A stretch of DNA of 43,762 nt, from positions 1-43,762 of the forward strand of contig JBKJML010000141.1 of the NCBI GenBank assembly GCA_046596415.1. The letters are read 5' to 3'. Below, one piece after another: positions 1 through 7,690 of this stretch; within the stretch, counting starts at the first letter, position 1; every line of letters begins with the position of its first letter. A program made the translations under genes and the position numbers. Under the pieces are notes generated by a model. It was not told the DNA's origin, did not search any database, and saw only the letters and a list, made by a program, of their open reading frames with translations. The DNA is from JBKJML01 sp046596415 (GTDB lineage: Bacteria > Actinomycetota > Thermoleophilia > Gaiellales > Gaiellaceae).

Positions 1-273
1 GGCGCTGTCCGGCTCCTGACCCAGGCTGCGGCGAAGGAGGTCGCGGCGAGCGGCGTCCGCGTCAACGCGGTCGCGCCGGGGACGGTCGAGACGGAGTTGA
101 CGCTCGGCCTCGCCTCCGGTGAAGAGCTGCGGGCGCTCGGTCGCGAGCGCGTTCCGCTGGGCCGGCTCGGGCGGCCCGAGGAGATCGCGGCCGCGGTCGC
201 ATTCCTCTCCTCCGATGCGGCCTCGTACGTGACGGGCCACGTCCTCGTCGTCGACGGGGGCTGGCTCGCGTGA
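1..273 (+). CDS. SDR family oxidoreductase, C-terminal part
   Basis: This is the 3' end of a short-chain dehydrogenase/reductase; the 5' end lies outside the window. The 90 visible residues show the hallmark SDR second half: GVRVNAVAPGTVETE after the active-site region, then GRLGRPEEIAAAVAFLSSDAASYVTGHVLVVDGGW. This block forms the end of the NAD(P)-binding fold and the substrate-binding helices. The catalytic Ser-Tyr-Lys and the GxxxGxG motif would be upstream of the window. It reads in the same direction as operon A, but a promoter-like element follows its stop, so it probably belongs to a preceding unit. The substrate cannot be told. Confidence 0.9.
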   Translation, partial: GAVRLLTQAAAKEVAASGVRVNAVAPGTVETELTLGLASGEELRALGRERVPLGRLGRPEEIAAAVAFLSSDAASYVTGHVLVVDGGWLA

Positions 274-286
274 GCGCCGGGCCTGC

Positions 287-315
287 TTGACACGATTTCG
301 TGTGGGGTTCACTAT
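287..315 (+). promoter_or_regulatory. sigma70-type promoter of operon A with operator in the spacer
   Basis: A perfect TTGACA (287-292) is followed after 17 nt by CACTAT (310-315), a weak -10. The inverted repeat ACACGA-TT-TCGTGT (290-303) overlaps the -35 and the spacer, which is where a repressor would sit. It lies just before the ABC transporter gene. This is inferred from sequence only. Confidence 0.5.
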
Positions 316-333
316 GCGGACATCACGACCGCC

Positions 334-1173
334 ATGCGAACGCCTGCTTCGGACAACCCCTTGCGGCCCGACCCTCCGTCAAAGATGAGCGTGACGCCCC
401 ACTCGGCCTCCGGTCGAGAGAGCCGTCCCGTCGTCGAACTGCGCGGCATCCGGAAGTCCTTCGGCACGGTCGAGGTCCTCCACGGCGTCGACGTGACCGT
501 CCACGCGGGCGAGCACGTGGTCATCTTCGGGCCTTCCGGGTCGGGCAAGTCGACCGTTCTGCGGACGATCAACCTGCTCGAGGAGCCGAGCGAGGGCTCG
601 GTGCGCGTGCTTGGGGTCGAGTACGGGCCCGGCCTCCCCGGCGTCCGCGCCGAGAAGCGCGGCGGCCCGGTCCAGCTCCGCCGGCACGTCGGGATGGTCT
701 TCCAGCAGTTCAACCTCTTCCCGCACCTGACTGCCCTGCACAACGTCGCGCTCCCGCTCCGCGCGGCCAAGGGCATGCGGCGGCGGGAGGCGGAGGAGCG
801 GGCCGGACTTGCGCTCCAGCAGGTTGGGCTGCTCCGCTGGGCGGGGCACTTCCCGGGTGAGCTCTCGGGCGGCCAGCAGCAGCGCGTCGCGATCGCTCGC
901 GCGCTCAGCCTCGACCCCGAGGTGATGCTCTTCGACGAGCCGACCTCCGCGCTCGACCCGGAGCTCGTCGGAGAGGTGCTCGCGGTGATGCGCGAGCTCG
1001 CCGAGAGTGGGATGACGATGGTGATCGTCACCCACGAGCTCAACTTCGCACGCGAGATCGGCGACTTCAACGTCTTCATGGATCAGGGCCTGATCGTCGA
1101 GTCGGGGCAGCGCGGCTTCTTCGACTCGTGTTCGAACCCGCGCACGCGCCAGTTCATCGAGGCGGTCCTGTGA
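334..1173 (+). CDS. polar amino acid ABC transporter ATP-binding protein
   Basis: ATPase subunit of a type I amino-acid importer (GlnQ/HisP family) that energises uptake with the permease and binding protein encoded next. Walker A GPSGSGKS is near residues 66-73, the Q-loop is in VFQQFN (about 122-127), the signature LSGGQ is at 177-181, Walker B with DEPTSALD is at about 197-208, and the switch His is in VTHE at about 234. The chosen ATG lies 19 nt after the -10-like element. A second in-frame ATG at 385 gives a protein closer to the family's usual length, and neither has a clear ribosome-binding site. The stop overlaps the permease GTG by four bases. Confidence 0.95.
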   Translation: MRTPASDNPLRPDPPSKMSVTPHSASGRESRPVVELRGIRKSFGTVEVLHGVDVTVHAGEHVVIFGPSGSGKSTVLRTINLLEEPSEGSVRVLGVEYGPGLPGVRAEKRGGPVQLRRHVGMVFQQFNLFPHLTALHNVALPLRAAKGMRRREAEERAGLALQQVGLLRWAGHFPGELSGGQQQRVAIARALSLDPEVMLFDEPTSALDPELVGEVLAVMRELAESGMTMVIVTHELNFAREIGDFNVFMDQGLIVESGQRGFFDSCSNPRTRQFIEAVL

Positions 1174-1928
1174 GTCTCCTCGCGACCTACGACTGGAGCC
1201 TGGTCTGGGAGAACAAGGAAGACCTCTTCCGTGGCCTCTTGACCGCGATCGAGGTCGCCGCCGTCGCGCTCGTCATCTCCGTGGTCGTCGGGCTCGTGCT
1301 CGCGCTCGCCCGGATGAGCAGGCCGCCGTTCTCCTGGCTCGCCATGATCTACGTGAACGTCTTCCGCGGCGTCCCGGCGCTCGTCAGCGTGATCTGGGTC
1401 TACTTCGGGGTCTCGCTCCTGCTCGGGATCAACTTCACCGTCTTCCAGGCCGGCGTGATCGCGCTCGTTCTCCTCTACGGCGCCTTCATCTCCGAGATCT
1501 ACCGCGCCGCCCTCCAGGCGATCCCGCGCGGGCAGGGCGAGGCCGGGCTCGCGCTCGGGATGCACCCGATTCGCGTCTTCGTCCAGGTCGTGTTCCCGCA
1601 GGCGACGAAGATCGCGATTCCGAACATCGGCAGCATGTTCATCGGGATGATCAAGGACACCTCGACCTTCACCGTGATCGGCCTGCTCGAGGTCCTCCGC
1701 GTCACGCAGAACATCAACTCCGTCACGTTCCAGCCGTTCGTCCTCTTCACGGCCGCGGCGGCGATGTACGTGGGGGCGACGTTCTTCTTCGACTTCCTCT
1801 TCCGCGTAGTCGAGAAGTCGTTGACCACGCCGCCCGGCGGCGGGATCGCGAAGGCGGTGACGCGGCGGCGCAGACAGAGGATCGATCTCGTCGTCAGGAA
1901 CGTCGAGGCACTTTCGGGCAGAACCTAG
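1170..1928 (+). CDS. amino acid ABC transporter permease
   Basis: Membrane subunit of the HisM/GlnP family (252 aa), with about five hydrophobic segments beginning after residue 20 and the cytoplasmic EAA loop (QGEAGLALGM, then VVFPQA) that docks on the ATPase. The GTG start at 1170 overlaps the ATPase stop (GTGA), so translation is probably coupled. Longer readings start inside the ATPase gene and are not needed. Only one permease is encoded here, so it would work as a homodimer, unlike the second importer in the window, which has two. Confidence 0.95.
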   Translation: MSLLATYDWSLVWENKEDLFRGLLTAIEVAAVALVISVVVGLVLALARMSRPPFSWLAMIYVNVFRGVPALVSVIWVYFGVSLLLGINFTVFQAGVIALVLLYGAFISEIYRAALQAIPRGQGEAGLALGMHPIRVFVQVVFPQATKIAIPNIGSMFIGMIKDTSTFTVIGLLEVLRVTQNINSVTFQPFVLFTAAAAMYVGATFFFDFLFRVVEKSLTTPPGGGIAKAVTRRRRQRIDLVVRNVEALSGRT

Positions 1929-1976
1929 TTGTCGGGAATCCACGGCCTCCGGGCCACGAACAGGGAGGGTATGCAC

Positions 1977-2819
1977 GTGAACACCAACAAGAGGCGGTTC
2001 CGCTTCACCGCCGGGGTCGTCGCCGCGCTCGCAGCACTCGCCGTCACGGCGATGGTCGCGACCGGCGCATCGGCGACGCCGACGGCCGGCAATCCGTATC
2101 ACCTGAACAAGGCCGGCACGCTGACGGTCGGGATGACGCTGCAGTTCAAGCCGCAGATGTACCTCGACTCGAAGGGCAAGCCCGCCGGCTACGACGTCAT
2201 CCTCGTCAAGGCGCTCGCCAGGCAGATGGGCGTCAAGCTCGACATCAAGAACCTCGACTTCAACGGCCTGATCCCAGGCCTCGTCTCGAAGAAGTTCGAC
2301 ATGGTCTCGGTCGGCCTGTCGAACACGCCCGAGCGGCGCAAGGCGGTCGGCTTCAGCCGAGCCTATGTCCCGTACGCGCAGATCCTCGCGGCGGCGAAGG
2401 CCGATACGACGGCCGCTACGATCGCCGCGTGGAACAGCTCGGACAAGGCGATCACCTCGCTGCAGGGGTCGACGGCCGAGCAGCTCGTGCAGAAGACGTT
2501 CCCGAATGCCGAGTCGAAGTCGTTCCCCGACCAGAACGCGGCGTTCCTCGAGGTCGCAACCGGCCGCGCGGATGGGATCGTGGTCGAGAACTACCTGCTT
2601 GCGCAGTTCAACAAGTCGAACGGCAACAGGCTGAAGCAGGTCGCGTTCAAGAAGCCGCTCCACGTCGAGTACGGCTCCTACGCGGTTCAGAAGGGCAACA
2701 CCTCGCTCGCGAACTACCTGAGCGCGTTCATCTGCAAGCAGCAGAAGAGCGGCCAGCTCGGGAAGATCTACCAGTCCACCATCGGGGCTCCGCTGCCCCA
2801 GATGCCGGCCTGCCGCTGA
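1977..2819 (+). CDS. amino acid ABC transporter substrate-binding protein
   Basis: Secreted binding protein of the SBP_bac_3 family (about 280 aa). A basic start (NKRRFRF), a hydrophobic core and ASA-TP near residues 32-33 form a signal peptide. There is no lipobox Cys, so anchoring is unclear. The mature part shows the family pattern GTLTVGMTLQFKP..YLDSKGKPAGYDVILVKALARQMG and KKFDMVSVGLSNTPERRKAVGFS. GGGAGGG (1963-1969) is 7 nt from GTG 1977 but only 1 nt from ATG 1971, so 1977 is preferred. Its place between a permease and a hydroxyproline-dehydrogenase-like gene set suggests a cyclic or D-amino acid ligand (inference). Confidence 0.9.
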   Translation: MNTNKRRFRFTAGVVAALAALAVTAMVATGASATPTAGNPYHLNKAGTLTVGMTLQFKPQMYLDSKGKPAGYDVILVKALARQMGVKLDIKNLDFNGLIPGLVSKKFDMVSVGLSNTPERRKAVGFSRAYVPYAQILAAAKADTTAATIAAWNSSDKAITSLQGSTAEQLVQKTFPNAESKSFPDQNAAFLEVATGRADGIVVENYLLAQFNKSNGNRLKQVAFKKPLHVEYGSYAVQKGNTSLANYLSAFICKQQKSGQLGKIYQSTIGAPLPQMPACR

Positions 2820-4258
2820 GCGACCGCGGCAGCATCGATCTCCTCGTCGTCGGCGGCGGCCCTGCAGGGCTCGCCGCCGGCGTCGAGGCGGCGAGTGCCG
2901 GCCTCGCCGTCACGATCGTCGACGAGCGCCCGACCTTCGGCGGGCAGATCTTCAAGCAGCCCGGCCCGGGCTTCGTCGTCACGGAGCCGGCCGCGCTCGG
3001 GCGGGACTACCTCCGCGGCCGGCAGCTGATCGAGGCCGCCGAGCGCTCCGGCGCTACGCTCCTGCCCCGGACGAGCGCGATCGCGATCCGCGGCAACGCC
3101 GTCGTCCTCGTCGAGGACGGCGAGGCCGCACGGAGCGTCGAGGCGCGGCGCATCCTGATCGCGCCCGGCGCGCACGACCGGCCCGTCGTCTTTCCGGGTT
3201 GGACGCTCCCAGGCGTCGTCACTGCCGGGGGCGCGCAGACTCTCGTCAAGACCCAGCGCGTGCTGCCCGGGCGCCGGATCGTCTTCGCCGGCAGCGGGCC
3301 GCTCGCGCTCGCTTTCCCGGCGCAGCTGCGCAGCTACGGCGCCAACGTCTCGCTCGTCCTCGAGGCCGGCCCCGCTCCGGGCCTCGCCGACATCTTCCGG
3401 CTCGTCGGCGCCGCGCGCGGCAACGTGCCGCTGCTGCGCGACGCGGTCGCCTACCGGGCGAAGCTTCTCCGCGAGCGCGTCCCGCTCCGCTACCGCCGCA
3501 TCGTCCTCCGTGCCGAGGGCGACGCACGCGTCGAGGCGGTCGTGCACTCTGCCGCCGACGCCGACTGGCGACCGATCCCCGGGACGGAGGAGCGGGTCGA
3601 GGCAGACACGCTCTGCGTCGGCTACGGCTTCTTCCCCTCGGTCGAGCTGCTGCGGCTTGCCGGCTGCGACTTGGTCTACGACGAGGATCTCGGTGGGCCG
3701 GTCGCAGTCCTCGACGAATGGCTGCGAACCACGGCGCCGGGCGTCTCCGCCGCCGGAGACGGGACCGGGGTTACCGGCTCCTACGTCGCGATCGACGAGG
3801 GAAGGCTCGCGGCGCTCGGCGCCGCCCTCGACCTCGGCGCGCTCACGGCGGCGGAGGCCTCGAGGCTGGCCGGGCCGATCCGCGCCCGCCTGCGTCGGAA
3901 GGAGCGCTTCCGCGCCGCGCTTCGCGGCCTGCACCGGGTCGGCCCCGGGATCTACGAGCTCGCGACCCCCGAGACCGTCGTCTGCCGCTGTGAGGAGGTG
4001 AGCGCGGCCCAGCTCGACGAGGCCGTCGCTGCCACCGCCGACGTCAACGTCGTCAAGACCCTGACGCGCGTCGCGATGGGCCTCTGCCAGGGCCGCAACT
4101 GCCAGCGCCACGTCGCTGCCACGATCGCGCGGCGACACGGCGAGCCGATCGCCGGCCTCCCGATGGCGACGCCGCGCGCGCCGGTGCGGCCAATCCCGAT
4201 CAGCGCGATCGCGGACGCGAGCCTCGAGGACGAAGGGTTCTTCACCCTTGACGACTGA
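2816..4258 (+). CDS. FAD/NAD(P)-dependent oxidoreductase with BFD-like [2Fe-2S] domain (D-hydroxyproline dehydrogenase alpha-like)
   Basis: About 480 aa, of the family that includes the large subunits of D-hydroxyproline dehydrogenase, opine oxidase and hydrogen cyanide synthase (HcnB). An FAD Rossmann motif VVGGGPAGLAAG lies at the N-terminus, a second nucleotide motif FAGSGPLALAF lies mid-protein, and the C-terminal BFD-like segment has C-x-C and C-x4-C near residues 390-428, which would hold a [2Fe-2S] cluster. It should oxidise the substrate as a complex with the DadA-like and small ferredoxin subunits encoded downstream. No ATG, GTG or TTG is in frame between GTG 2429 and the FAD motif. 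I place the start at CTG 2816, giving a 4-bp CTGA overlap with the binding-protein stop. ATC at 2834 is an alternative. Confidence 0.85.
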   Translation: MSDRGSIDLLVVGGGPAGLAAGVEAASAGLAVTIVDERPTFGGQIFKQPGPGFVVTEPAALGRDYLRGRQLIEAAERSGATLLPRTSAIAIRGNAVVLVEDGEAARSVEARRILIAPGAHDRPVVFPGWTLPGVVTAGGAQTLVKTQRVLPGRRIVFAGSGPLALAFPAQLRSYGANVSLVLEAGPAPGLADIFRLVGAARGNVPLLRDAVAYRAKLLRERVPLRYRRIVLRAEGDARVEAVVHSAADADWRPIPGTEERVEADTLCVGYGFFPSVELLRLAGCDLVYDEDLGGPVAVLDEWLRTTAPGVSAAGDGTGVTGSYVAIDEGRLAALGAALDLGALTAAEASRLAGPIRARLRRKERFRAALRGLHRVGPGIYELATPETVVCRCEEVSAAQLDEAVAATADVNVVKTLTRVAMGLCQGRNCQRHVAATIARRHGEPIAGLPMATPRAPVRPIPISAIADASLEDEGFFTLDD

Positions 4259-5468
4259 GGCCTGGCCCGCGGCGCGCGACCTGCGTGCGCCCCTGCCCGA
4301 GAGCACCGACGTCCTGATCGTCGGCGGCGGCCTCGCAGGGACCGCGCTCGCGTACTACCTCGCCCGGGCCGGGGTCGAGTGCGTGCTCGTCGAGCGCGCG
4401 GAGTTGAACCGCGAGGCCTCGGGCACCAACGCCGGCAGCTTCCACTTCCAGATCGCGCTGCACCAGCTGACCGCGCTCGAGACCGGCAACGTGCGCGACC
4501 GGCTCCAGACCGAGGTGCGCCTGCACGCCGAGGCGGCCGAGGTGTGGAAGACGCTCGAGCGCGAGCTGGCCGGGAGCCTCGACATCCACATCACGGGCGG
4601 GCTGATGGTCGCGGAGACCCCGCAGGAGCTCCAGCTGCTCCACGAAAAGCGCGAGATCGAGCAGGAGTCCGGCCTCGAGACGCACGTGCTCGAGGGCCAG
4701 GAGCTCCGGAGCTTCGCGCCGTACCTCGCCGACGACCTGCTCGGTGCCACCTGGTGCCCCGACGAGGGCCACGCGAACCCGATGCTCGCGGCGCCGCTCT
4801 TCGCGCTCCGCGCGGGCGAGGCGGGCGCCGAGCTGCGCACGCACGCACCCGTCACCGGGGTCGACACGGACCCGGACGGCGGCGCCCGCCGCTTCACGGT
4901 CACGACGGCGGCCGGCACGATCCACGCCCACCGGATCGTCGATGCGGCCGGGGCCTGGGCGAACGAGCTCGCCTCGTTCGTCGGCCTCCGCCTACCGATC
5001 CGCGCCGAGGGCCTCCACCTGAACGTGACCGAGCCCCGCGAGCACGTGCTCGGGCCGATGGTGCAGCACATCGGCCGGCGGCTGACGTTGAAGCAGTCCG
5101 CGAACCACACCTTCATCATCGGCGGCGGCTGGCCCGCGCACCCCGAGGAGCCACCGCGGCGTTACTCGACCACCTGGGAGAGTGCCGCCGGCAACGTCGC
5201 CGTGGCCGTGCGCGTCATGCCCTACCTCGCCGACGTCCGGCTCGTGCGGACGTGGTCGGGGGTGATGGCGTTCACCGACGACCTCGCCCCGATTGTGGGC
5301 GAGTCGGCGCGCAGGCCCGGTTTCCATACGCTGATCGCCACCACCGGTTTCACCCTCGGCCCGCTGATGGCGCAGCTCCTCGCGGAGGAGCTCGCGACCG
5401 GGCGCGGCAAGATCCCTCCCGAGTACTCGGTCGACCGCAGCCCGTCCCGCCAGCCGACCGCCACCTGA
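4248..5468 (+). CDS. DadA-like FAD-dependent oxidoreductase (D-hydroxyproline dehydrogenase beta-like)
   Basis: DAO-family flavoprotein (406 aa). The FAD-binding motif DVLIVGGGLAGTALAYYLARAG is at residues 21-42, the LNREASGTNAG segment is near 55, and the C-terminal flavin-closing region is WSGVMAFTDDLAPIVGE. It is the expected catalytic partner that dehydrogenates the amine, passing electrons to the preceding subunit. The TTG start at 4248 overlaps the upstream gene by 11 nt, and a GAAGGG sequence lies about 10 nt upstream. It has a paralogue at 9112-10323 that shares the LNxEASGxNAGxFHxQI and RLTLKQ blocks. The exact amino-acid substrate is inferred from neighbours only. Confidence 0.9.
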   Translation: MTTEAWPAARDLRAPLPESTDVLIVGGGLAGTALAYYLARAGVECVLVERAELNREASGTNAGSFHFQIALHQLTALETGNVRDRLQTEVRLHAEAAEVWKTLERELAGSLDIHITGGLMVAETPQELQLLHEKREIEQESGLETHVLEGQELRSFAPYLADDLLGATWCPDEGHANPMLAAPLFALRAGEAGAELRTHAPVTGVDTDPDGGARRFTVTTAAGTIHAHRIVDAAGAWANELASFVGLRLPIRAEGLHLNVTEPREHVLGPMVQHIGRRLTLKQSANHTFIIGGGWPAHPEEPPRRYSTTWESAAGNVAVAVRVMPYLADVRLVRTWSGVMAFTDDLAPIVGESARRPGFHTLIATTGFTLGPLMAQLLAEELATGRGKIPPEYSVDRSPSRQPTAT

Positions 5469-5493
5469 GAACACGACGAGCGAACGAGGAGAT

Positions 5494-6435
5494 ATGAATA
5501 GAGATGACGTTCAGTGGCGCGGGTACTGGCCCGCCTGCCCGACCCCCTTCCGTGAGGACGGGAGCTTCGACGCGGACGCGATGCGCGCGCTGATCGAGTG
5601 GTACGTCGGCGAGGGCATGCACGGCGTCTTCGTCAACGGGACGACCGGCGAGTGGTTCTCGCAGAGCCCGGAGGAGCGGCGGCTCGTCGCGGAGACGGCG
5701 ATCGACGCGGTCGGCGGGCGGATCACGATCGCGATTGGCTGCACCGCCTACACCGCGAAGGAGGCGGCCAAGCTCGGCCGGCACGCGCTCGCCGCGGGGG
5801 CGGACGGAATCGGGTCGACGCCGCCGCCGTACGCGAAGACCTACGACGACGAGACGGTCCAGTACTACCGTGACCTCTCGGACGGCGTCGACGGTCCGAT
5901 CATGATCTACAACTGGCCGCACGGGACGAACGTCGACATCGGGCCCGACCTCGCGGAGCGCCTCGTCGAAATCGAGAACGTCGTCGGGCTGAAGGACAGC
6001 ACCCCGAACGCGGAGCAGTTCTACGAGACCGTCAAGCGCGTGGTCGGCCGCGTCCGCGTCTTCGGGCCGTTCATGTCGAGCGCCGGCCTCGACGTCCTGC
6101 TGGAGCACGGCGGCGACGGCTTCATCGGCGGTGGCTCACTCTTCGGCGCGTCGGACGCGGCGTACTGGGAGGCTGTGTGGCGTGGCGACGTCGAAGGTGC
6201 GCGCGCTCACGCGCACCGCACCGACGAGCTCTTCCCGAAGCTCTGGCTGCCCGGTGGCTGGGGCGGCCACTTCGGCGCCTACCAGAGCCAGCTGAAGGCG
6301 CTGATGAAGCTGCTCGGCCAGCCCGGCGGGACGGTGCGCCCGCCGCGGCTGCCGGTGACCGACGAGGCGAGCCTCGTGCGGCTGCGCGAGGTGCTCGTCG
6401 AGACGGGGCTGCTCCCGCAGGCGGTGGAGGAATGA
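5494..6435 (+). CDS. dihydrodipicolinate synthase family protein (pyrroline-4-hydroxy-2-carboxylate deaminase-like)
   Basis: Class I aldolase-fold lyase/deaminase (313 aa). It carries the NGTTGEW phosphate/carboxylate loop near residues 48-54, a Tyr at 139 in MIYNWP, and the Schiff-base Lys at about 167 in GLKDSTPN. In hydroxyproline catabolism, a DapA-family enzyme (LhpC) converts pyrroline-4-hydroxy-2-carboxylate to 2-oxoglutarate semialdehyde. The flanking dehydrogenase subunits and aldehyde dehydrogenase support that role here, though other DapA-family reactions are possible. ATG 5494 has a good GAGGAG site. The stop overlaps the next ATG (ATGA). Confidence 0.9.
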   Translation: MNRDDVQWRGYWPACPTPFREDGSFDADAMRALIEWYVGEGMHGVFVNGTTGEWFSQSPEERRLVAETAIDAVGGRITIAIGCTAYTAKEAAKLGRHALAAGADGIGSTPPPYAKTYDDETVQYYRDLSDGVDGPIMIYNWPHGTNVDIGPDLAERLVEIENVVGLKDSTPNAEQFYETVKRVVGRVRVFGPFMSSAGLDVLLEHGGDGFIGGGSLFGASDAAYWEAVWRGDVEGARAHAHRTDELFPKLWLPGGWGGHFGAYQSQLKALMKLLGQPGGTVRPPRLPVTDEASLVRLREVLVETGLLPQAVEE

Positions 6436-7379
6436 GTGTGTTCCGGGGGGTCGACCATGTCGGGATCGGCGTCGGCGACATCGACGAGGCAATCGCGTTC
6501 TACGGGCGGCACGTCGGCTTCGACGACGTCCGCTTCGACTGGACCGGCGAGGTCCCCGGGCTCGAGGCGATCGCCGGCCGCATCCCACGGGCACGCATCG
6601 CGATGCTCGCGAGTGGCGCGGCCACGCCCGTCGGGCCCGGCCGGATCAAGCTCGTCCAGGTGCTCGACGCCGGCGGCCCGCCCGCACCGCCGGCGGGCCA
6701 GGCGTGGGGCGAGGTCGGCGTCTGCGAGGTCTGCCTGCACATCCGCGGCGTCGAGGGCGTCCACGCGAGCCTCGTTGCGGCCGGCTGCGACGAGCTGATG
6801 GCGCCGATGAGTGCGACGGTCGTCCCGCATGAGGTCCCGCTCGACATCTCGTACGTCGCCGACCCCTGGGGGACGAAGCTCGAGCTGATCGAGTGGACGG
6901 GCCTCTGGCACTCGCTGCCCGGCCCGGCCCGGCCCGAGGGTGTCAACCACGTCGCCTTCGGCGTCACCGACATGGCCCGCACGCACGCGTTCTATGAGCG
7001 GCTCGGCTTCAGCGAGCTCCTCTTCGAGTCGACCGAGTTCTTCGACCCGATGGCGCCGTGGTACCGGGCACCCTGGTACTCGGAGGATTTGCCCACCCAG
7101 CACATGACGATGTCGATGTCGCCGCAGGGCGCCGCGATCGAGCCCGTCGTCCTCGATCCGCCAGGCCACGACTGCCGTGGCGAGTGGGGGCACCTCGGCC
7201 CGATGGAGTTCGCGATCGGCGTCTCGAACCTCGAGCAAGGGCTCGCAGAGCTCGGGCGCCAGGGGATCGACCTCGTCGGCGAGCCGCAGGCGGTCGACGT
7301 GGGCAGCGGCGAGTGGCGCTACGCGTACTTCGCCGAGCCGGACGGGAACTACGTGTCGCTTGTCGAGGGCCGCTACTGA
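6432..7379 (+). CDS. VOC family (glyoxalase/dioxygenase-fold) protein, two domains
   Basis: A 315-aa protein with two vicinal-oxygen-chelate modules. One begins at FRGVDHVGIGVGDIDEAIAFYGRHVGF (about residues 4-30) and the other at EGVNHVAFGVTDMARTHAFYERLGF (about 171-195). Candidate metal ligands are the His of DHVGIGV, the His of CLHIRG and the Glu of KLELIEW in domain 1, with the His of NHVAFGV and the Glu near the C-terminus (YVSLVEG) in domain 2. VOC proteins act as lyases, isomerases or dioxygenases, and the reaction here is unknown. It lies between the lyase and the ferredoxin subunit genes with overlapping starts (ATGA before, TGATG after). A true step in the pathway is therefore likely, although hydroxyproline catabolism does not need one. 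Confidence 0.88.
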   Translation: MSVFRGVDHVGIGVGDIDEAIAFYGRHVGFDDVRFDWTGEVPGLEAIAGRIPRARIAMLASGAATPVGPGRIKLVQVLDAGGPPAPPAGQAWGEVGVCEVCLHIRGVEGVHASLVAAGCDELMAPMSATVVPHEVPLDISYVADPWGTKLELIEWTGLWHSLPGPARPEGVNHVAFGVTDMARTHAFYERLGFSELLFESTEFFDPMAPWYRAPWYSEDLPTQHMTMSMSPQGAAIEPVVLDPPGHDCRGEWGHLGPMEFAIGVSNLEQGLAELGRQGIDLVGEPQAVDVGSGEWRYAYFAEPDGNYVSLVEGRY

Positions 7380-7690
7380 TGGGCGCCCGCTTGCCGCTCC
7401 ACGGCGGGCTCGAGCGCGGCCCGGCCGTGACGCTCACGCTCGACGGCCGTCCGGTGACCGCCTACGAGGGCGAGAGCGTGGCGACGCTGCTGCTCGCCGA
7501 AGGGGAGATCGTGACGCGCTTCACCCAGGGCGGCGCCCCGCGCGGCGTCTTCTGCGGGATGGGCGTCTGCTTCGACTGCCTCGTCGTCGTCGACGGCATC
7601 CCGAACACCCGCGCGTGCGTCACCTGGGTGCGCGAGGGTATGGAGGTCGTCCGCCAGGACGGCCTCGTCCCACTGAAGGAGGACCGCTGA
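7379..7690 (+). CDS. small (2Fe-2S)-binding protein (dehydrogenase gamma-like subunit)
   Basis: A 103-aa ferredoxin-like protein of the type found at the N-terminus of heterotetrameric sarcosine oxidase alpha, and as HcnA or the small subunit of D-hydroxyproline dehydrogenase. Cysteines at about 59, 64, 67 and 80 give C-x4-C-x2-C-x12-C, in GVFCGMGVCFDCLVVVDG. It would pass electrons from the flavin subunits. The ATG overlaps the previous stop (TGATG) and the stop overlaps the next ATG. The distance from its presumed partners at 2816-5468 (two genes intervene) is unusual but still within one transcript. Confidence 0.92.
   Translation: MGARLPLHGGLERGPAVTLTLDGRPVTAYEGESVATLLLAEGEIVTRFTQGGAPRGVFCGMGVCFDCLVVVDGIPNTRACVTWVREGMEVVRQDGLVPLKEDR

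Noticed and set aside
1083..2663. Long antisense open frame over the permease and binding-protein genes
   Set aside because: Its translation is Arg/Asp/Glu-rich with no family resemblance, and it mirrors well-recognised plus-strand genes. High GC content makes long antisense frames common.
2768..4306. 512-codon antisense open frame over the FAD/[2Fe-2S] oxidoreductase
   Set aside because: It shadows a gene with clear motifs, and its composition is typical of reverse-strand GC-rich frames.
6432..7379. VOC protein read as 4-hydroxyphenylpyruvate dioxygenase or methylmalonyl-CoA epimerase
   Set aside because: The length and the two-domain layout alone do not decide it, and the neighbouring genes do not fit tyrosine or propionate metabolism.
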